Assembly (NCBI GenBank): GCA_018817645.1
Contig: JAHITK010000006.1
Location: forward strand, 1 to 48,589
Reading direction: 5' to 3'
Source of the DNA: Patescibacteria group bacterium
GTDB taxonomy: Bacteria; Patescibacteriota; Minisyncoccia; Minisyncoccales; PEYH01
Length of the DNA stretch: 48,589 nt
Made by a program: the position numbers and the translations under genes. The notes beneath the pieces are model-generated. The model was not told where the DNA came from. It did not search any database and worked only from the letters and a program-made list of their open reading frames with translations. Each line of letters starts with the position of its first letter. Positions within the stretch are counted from its first letter, which is position 1. Positions 44,257 to 48,589 of the stretch are shown one piece after another.

Positions 44257-45114
44257 TTAATTTGTATCCGATCTTTCGCCAGGCAAAATGCTTTCTATCT
44301 CTATTTTTTTCAAATCTTCATAAAGTAAAAACAGAAAGGTTAATATAAAGAAAAGCAGAAAAATGTTTAAAATCCCATCAGGGATATAGCCATAAGGCAC
44401 TAAACCAAACGCTGCGCCTCCTAACCAAGCGATTCCTCCGATAAATATGCTCATCACAAATAACCGCCAAAAAACGCTTCCCCAATTTCCTTTTAATAAT
44501 TGTTTGCTTCTCACAAGGGCCACCGTGCCCTTCAAATTTTCTGCTACTAAAATAGGTATGGCTAATACAAACCATGTCCAAACTATAAGAGACCATACTG
44601 CGGCGGCGATAAGAAGAGGGATAAAAAGCAATGTTGGCGCAGAAACAATGCTCATTAATAAAACTATTATGAAGCCCAATTCAGCAAGGATGCTCTGTAA
44701 TAAAAGAATCCAAAATAGAGAGTGGATTTTCTTCCATCCCTTTTTTAATGATTCTTTAACCCCTCTTCTCTGCTTTCTTCCTTCTACGGCATAAACTATT
44801 GCAAGTAGAGGCCAAAGCTCAACAAATACAAGCACCAGTAAAAGGATAATTGCTATAAGGATTGGTATAAACCATTTTCCTAATGATAGAGCGAACGCTA
44901 AAGACAAAAAGCCGGCTATAGACATAAAAGCGATAACAATATAACCCAAGATTGAAATAACCGCTACGCCTAAAAAGGTCCTTATCCTATCTTTACAAAC
45001 CCTAAAACTTTCCTTAAAAAGTTCCCCAACCCCAGATAGTTTTCGTGTTTCCCGTGGCCGAAAAGGGGTTGAAGGCGTTGTGATTTGATTATTAGAAAAT
45101 CCTTGTTCATCCAT
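44257..45114 (-). CDS. Polytopic membrane protein
   Basis: 285 aa with about 6 hydrophobic segments. Confidence 0.7.
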   Translation of the reverse strand: MDEQGFSNNQITTPSTPFRPRETRKLSGVGELFKESFRVCKDRIRTFLGVAVISILGYIVIAFMSIAGFLSLAFALSLGKWFIPILIAIILLLVLVFVELWPLLAIVYAVEGRKQRRGVKESLKKGWKKIHSLFWILLLQSILAELGFIIVLLMSIVSAPTLLFIPLLIAAAVWSLIVWTWFVLAIPILVAENLKGTVALVRSKQLLKGNWGSVFWRLFVMSIFIGGIAWLGGAAFGLVPYGYIPDGILNIFLLFFILTFLFLLYEDLKKIEIESILPGERSDTN

Positions 45115-45153
45115 AATAATTGTTATAATTAATTATTTTTATAAGTTTAACAT

Positions 45154-45240
45154 TTATTTCTTCTTCGGCCGTCTTTTCACGATGCCTCTTTTCTTTAATT
45201 TTCTAATAAGCCGTTTTTGATTTCTCCATCCAATACCCAT
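45154..45240 (-). CDS. 28-aa highly basic micro-protein, paralogue 2
   Basis: MGIGWRNQKRLIRKLKKRGIVKRRPKKK*. Confidence 0.7.
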   Translation of the reverse strand: MGIGWRNQKRLIRKLKKRGIVKRRPKKK

Positions 45241-45275
45241 ATTGATTAACCCGCCCGAGGCGGGCAAGTGATTAA

Positions 45276-45310
45276 TGATTATTGATTATTGATTATTGAT
45301 TATTGATTAT
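45276..45310. repeat. 5 x 7-bp microsatellite (TGATTAT) overlapping the ftsZ stop codon
   Basis: tgattat x5, 45276-45310; ftsZ stop at 45307-45309. Confidence 0.9.
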
Positions 45311-46236
45311 TCCACTCCGGCCGCAATCAAGGTGATTTTCACTTCATTGGGTTTGAGTTTTCGGTCTTCTATGGCGCCGAAAATAACGCGGGTGGCAGAA
45401 GAATTTTTGGTGATAATCTTAGCGGCCTGCTGGACTTCTGTTAAAGATAAATTCTTCCCGCCGGTAATATTGAACAAAACTTTTCTTGCGCCTTGAATGC
45501 CGAAATCCAAAAAAGAAGAGTGAATTGCCATATCAGCGGCTTTCACAATCTTATCGTCTCCCTCTGCCTTGCCTACTCCGAAAAGGGCATTGCCCGAATT
45601 GCTCATTATTGCCTTAACATCCGCAAAATCCACATTGATAATGCCCGGCCTGACTATCAAGTCGGAGATACCCTGCACCGCCTGCCTTAAAACCTCGTCG
45701 CAAATCCAGAAAGCGGAAAGAAGCGTGGTCTTCTCGTCTATTTGGGCGAGAAGTTTGTCATTAGGTATGACGAAAAGGGTATCCACCCTGCTTTTTATTC
45801 TCCCCTGACCCATTTTGGCAATCGCTCTTCTTTGGGCTCCTTCAAAAGAAAAGGGCAAAGTGACCGCCCCGATTGTCAAAGCACCAAGTCCTTTGGCAAT
45901 TTCTGCCACCAAGGGAGCCGCTCCGGTTCCGGTCCCGCCTCCCAGACCGCAGACAACAAAAACAATATCGCTCCCTTTCAGCGCCCCCTCTATCAGTCCC
46001 CGGCTTTCCTCTGCCGCCTCCTTCCCTATCCTTGGGTTCATTCCGGCCCCGAGCCCCCGGGTCAATTTTTCCCCGATTTGAATTTTCTTATGGGCTTTTG
46101 TTTTCTTTATATCCTGCGCATCGCAATTAAGGGCGATCAATTCCACGCCCTGAACTTTGCATTTAGCCATCCGGGAGATGGCATTTCCTCCCGAACCGCC
46201 CACGCCCACTACTTTTATTCTCGCGCCTGTTTTCAT
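45307..46236 (-). CDS. ftsZ: Cell division protein FtsZ, without C-terminal linker/peptide
   Basis: VVGVGGSGGNAISRM, GLGGGTGTGAAPLVAEIAK; ends at ITLIAAGVE*. Confidence 0.95.
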   Translation of the reverse strand: MKTGARIKVVGVGGSGGNAISRMAKCKVQGVELIALNCDAQDIKKTKAHKKIQIGEKLTRGLGAGMNPRIGKEAAEESRGLIEGALKGSDIVFVVCGLGGGTGTGAAPLVAEIAKGLGALTIGAVTLPFSFEGAQRRAIAKMGQGRIKSRVDTLFVIPNDKLLAQIDEKTTLLSAFWICDEVLRQAVQGISDLIVRPGIINVDFADVKAIMSNSGNALFGVGKAEGDDKIVKAADMAIHSSFLDFGIQGARKVLFNITGGKNLSLTEVQQAAKIITKNSSATRVIFGAIEDRKLKPNEVKITLIAAGVE

Positions 46237-46246
46237 TATTCAGCAA

Positions 46247-47470
46247 TCAGGGGATAAAAACCCTGAAAAGCTTTTTAATTTTCGAACCAAATCCATTGCT
46301 AAAGAAAGAATTATCTCCTCCCCCTTCTCCCAATCCGCTTAATATCAGCCCGCATAAAACACTGTAACTAAGATTTTCTTCCAAGCCGAAGAAATTTTTG
46401 ATAACGCCCTTCCGCACCGGCAATTCCAATTCGCTTTTCGCGAAATTAACGATTCCCGGCAATTTAGCGCCGCCGCCGGCCAAAATCACGCCAGCCGGAA
46501 GCGCCTTTTGTTTGCCTATCTTTTTCAATTCTTTGTTTATTAAATCAAAAATTTCTGTCACTCTGGCCCGACCGGCTTTAATCATTTTTTTAGTATCAAA
46601 AACAAACTCTTCCTCTTTATTTATGCTGATTTTCTCCTTTTTCGTCTTATTTTGGAAAATATATGAACCAAACTTGCTCTTAATCTCTTCGGCGACGTTT
46701 ATATCCGCCTGCAGGGCAATCGCTATATCCCGGGTAATATGAGCGGACCCGACCGGCAAAACAGCCAAATGAATCAGGTTTCTATCCTCAAACACCGCCA
46801 ATCCCGTTGTCTCGGCTCCAATATCTATAAGGGCTGTGCCTAACTCCTTCTGCTGGGGAGTCAAAAGCGCCCTGGCAGACGCCAAAGGAGAGGGAATAAC
46901 TTCAGCGATTCTCTCGACTCCGGCTGCCATTACGGCCTCAACGAGCTTATTCAAATAGGGGGAGAAGGCGCACACTGCCAAAGCATTTACTTCCAGCTTG
47001 ATTCCTTTCATCCCGACAACATCTTTAAGTCCGGCTTCGCTGTCCACGATAAACTCCTTGGGAAAAGTGTCCAGAATCTCCTGATTGGAAGTGAGATTGG
47101 CCAGAATATTTGTTTTCGCCTCTTCCGTCACCCTATCCATATCGTCTGGCGAAACCCTTTGGTCCGCTCTGGAAATTGCCACTGCGCCATGCCCGTGTTC
47201 GGAGATAATATGAGCGCCTCCGATATTAATAAAAACATCTTTGATGCGATGGGGCCTGACCTCGTTATTGAGTTTCGTTAAAACATGATTGATTTTGTCA
47301 GAAACCACATCAGCGTCTATCACCACTCCTCTTTTCATGCCGTCGGACAGCACGCTCGCAATCGAAAGCACCGCCACCTTTTCCCCCTCTCTTTTTCTCT
47401 GGGCAACCATTCCTTTGATATACCCAGAACCAATGTCAAGCGCGCTTACTATGTTATGAGTCCGAGCCAT
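46247..47470 (-). CDS. ftsA: Cell division protein FtsA
   Basis: ALDIGSGYIKGMVA, FINIGGAHIISEHGHGAVAIS, ALIDIGAETTGLAVFED, VILAGGGAKLPGI. Confidence 0.93.
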   Translation of the reverse strand: MARTHNIVSALDIGSGYIKGMVAQRKREGEKVAVLSIASVLSDGMKRGVVIDADVVSDKINHVLTKLNNEVRPHRIKDVFINIGGAHIISEHGHGAVAISRADQRVSPDDMDRVTEEAKTNILANLTSNQEILDTFPKEFIVDSEAGLKDVVGMKGIKLEVNALAVCAFSPYLNKLVEAVMAAGVERIAEVIPSPLASARALLTPQQKELGTALIDIGAETTGLAVFEDRNLIHLAVLPVGSAHITRDIAIALQADINVAEEIKSKFGSYIFQNKTKKEKISINKEEEFVFDTKKMIKAGRARVTEIFDLINKELKKIGKQKALPAGVILAGGGAKLPGIVNFAKSELELPVRKGVIKNFFGLEENLSYSVLCGLILSGLGEGGGDNSFFSNGFGSKIKKLFRVFIP

Positions 47471-47474
47471 GTTG

Positions 47475-47891
47475 TTATTTTTTAAAAAAAGTTAAATATT
47501 CTTGCTCTTTGGCCTGCATAATTTTTGCCTCTTTTTGGTCTTTATGGTCATAGCCCAAAAGATGCAAAAGGCCGTGGATGAAAATATGCGGCAAACCGGT
47601 TTTTTTATCAAAACGGATTTCCGAAGGGCAAATTATTATTTCTCCCAAGCTCCTTGGCAGACCGGCCAGTTCCTCCGGATAATTGTCGCTCGCAAAAGAC
47701 AACACATCTGTGGACTCATCTTTCCCCCGATAAATGCGGTTTAATTCCGCCATCCTGGCTTTATTTGCAAAAACCACAGAAACATTCCATTCCTCTGCCG
47801 GTCTTTCTGTTTTCAAAACCTTTTCTCCTATTCTTCTTAATAACCTTTTATCTATGATAGAAGATTTGGTAAGGTTATTAATTTCAATCAT
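47475..47891 (-). CDS. ybeY: Endoribonuclease YbeY
   Basis: ELNRIYRGKDESTDVLSF, LGEIIICPSEIR, HIFIHGLLHLLGYDHK. Confidence 0.93.
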   Translation of the reverse strand: MIEINNLTKSSIIDKRLLRRIGEKVLKTERPAEEWNVSVVFANKARMAELNRIYRGKDESTDVLSFASDNYPEELAGLPRSLGEIIICPSEIRFDKKTGLPHIFIHGLLHLLGYDHKDQKEAKIMQAKEQEYLTFFKK

Positions 47892-47900
47892 ATAATAGAA

Positions 47901-48392
47901 CTATTTGGTCAATAACTCTTTCACCATCGCGCTCACAATTGCCCCGTCTGCCCGGCCCTGGATTTTCGGCATCAAAACACTCATTATTTTGCCCATATCT
48001 TTCAGCGACTCCGCTTTAACTTCCTTTATCGCTTCTTCGGCTAATCTCCTGATTTCCTCTGCCGGCATCTGTTCAGGCAAATATTGATTCAGAATTTCCA
48101 TTTCTTGTTTTTCCTTATCAGCTGACTCCGGCCTCCCGCCGGCCTCAAATTGCTCAATCGCTTCTTTGGACTTTTTGACCAAAGAAGAAATCACTGGAAG
48201 AACTTCCTGGTCTGTAAGCCGGCTCTTTTCAATAAGTTCCGCTTCGTCTTTGGCCTCTTTTAGCCCGGCTCTTTTTTCTTTCTCCTTTTTGATAATGCCG
48301 TCTAAAAGAAGGCGCAGGATAGAAAGCTTCCTCTCTTGCTTGTTCTTGAGAGATTCCTGCAAGTCCTTTTGAACTTTTTCTCTTAAGTCCAT
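47901..48392 (-). CDS. yqeY: GatB/YqeY domain protein
   Basis: LREKVQKDLQESLKNKQERKLSILRLLLDGI...LNQYLPEQMPAEEI...DMGKIMSVLMPKIQGRADGAIVSAMVKELL. Confidence 0.9.
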   Translation of the reverse strand: MDLREKVQKDLQESLKNKQERKLSILRLLLDGIIKKEKEKRAGLKEAKDEAELIEKSRLTDQEVLPVISSLVKKSKEAIEQFEAGGRPESADKEKQEMEILNQYLPEQMPAEEIRRLAEEAIKEVKAESLKDMGKIMSVLMPKIQGRADGAIVSAMVKELLTK

Positions 48393-48428
48393 AAGATAAG
48401 AACCCGCCTCGCTAACGCTCGGCAGAAC

Positions 48429-48589
48429 CTTGAAATTGAATTTGTCATATATTTAAATTAACGTAATTCAATTATAAGAACCTTTCGCTTCGCTCAAGAA
48501 CGCTTGAAATTAAAATCATCATATATAATTTTTTAAGGTAATTTAATTATAAGAACCTTTCGCTTCGCTCAAGAACGCTTGAAATTAAA
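48429..48589. repeat. Tandem repeat, ~74-75-bp unit, running to the window edge
   Basis: CTTGAAATT... at 48429, 48503 and 48578; AATTATAAGAACCTTTCGCTTCGCTCAAGAACG in both full units. Confidence 0.85.

Noticed and set aside
1-48589. tRNA or rRNA genes
   Set aside because: No convincing cloverleaf with a TTCRANNC arm or rRNA core seen by eye; tRNAscan-SE and Infernal would be needed to exclude them.

Overview
The window looks like a Parcubacteria/CPR-type genome segment, with almost all genes on the minus strand. Recognisable content: giant surface proteins (one S-layer-like with a peptidoglycan-binding domain, one with lamin-tail domains, one truncated repetitive protein on the minus strand at bases 1-1095 that the ORF track misses); an ECF sigma factor with a putative membrane anti-sigma partner; a plsY / split FakA-like (DhaL plus middle domain) / DegV lipid block; clpB; an HtrA-type protease; dgkA; a glycoside hydrolase cluster (GH1, GH3, a third TIM-barrel); comEC, nrdG and an intein-containing nrdD; a RelE-type toxin-antitoxin pair; ftsZ, ftsA, ybeY and yqeY. 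The strongest unexplained signals are: (1) a REPtron-like system, with a RAYT-type Y1 transposase (20422-21129) bracketed by two copies of a paired-palindrome element that occurs 7 times here, always in the same orientation, with palindromes spaced 64-65 bp and a DnaA-box-like leader that also appears beside other palindromes; (2) two paralogous, promoter- and terminator-bounded structured RNAs (12046-12408 and 13187-13521, minus strand) with conserved blocks and a potential pseudoknot, flanking a small ORF; (3) a third RNA candidate (21366-21610, plus strand) with a 12-nt perfect complement to the usual 16S 3' tail and a chain of mutually exclusive hairpins; (4) two unannotated paralogous 28-codon genes for very basic micro-proteins (43391-43477, 45154-45240) that differ partly by synonymous changes; (5) a GGACA-N6-GGACA operator-like array in front of the sigma gene. 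All calls come from reading the sequence; no database searches were run.
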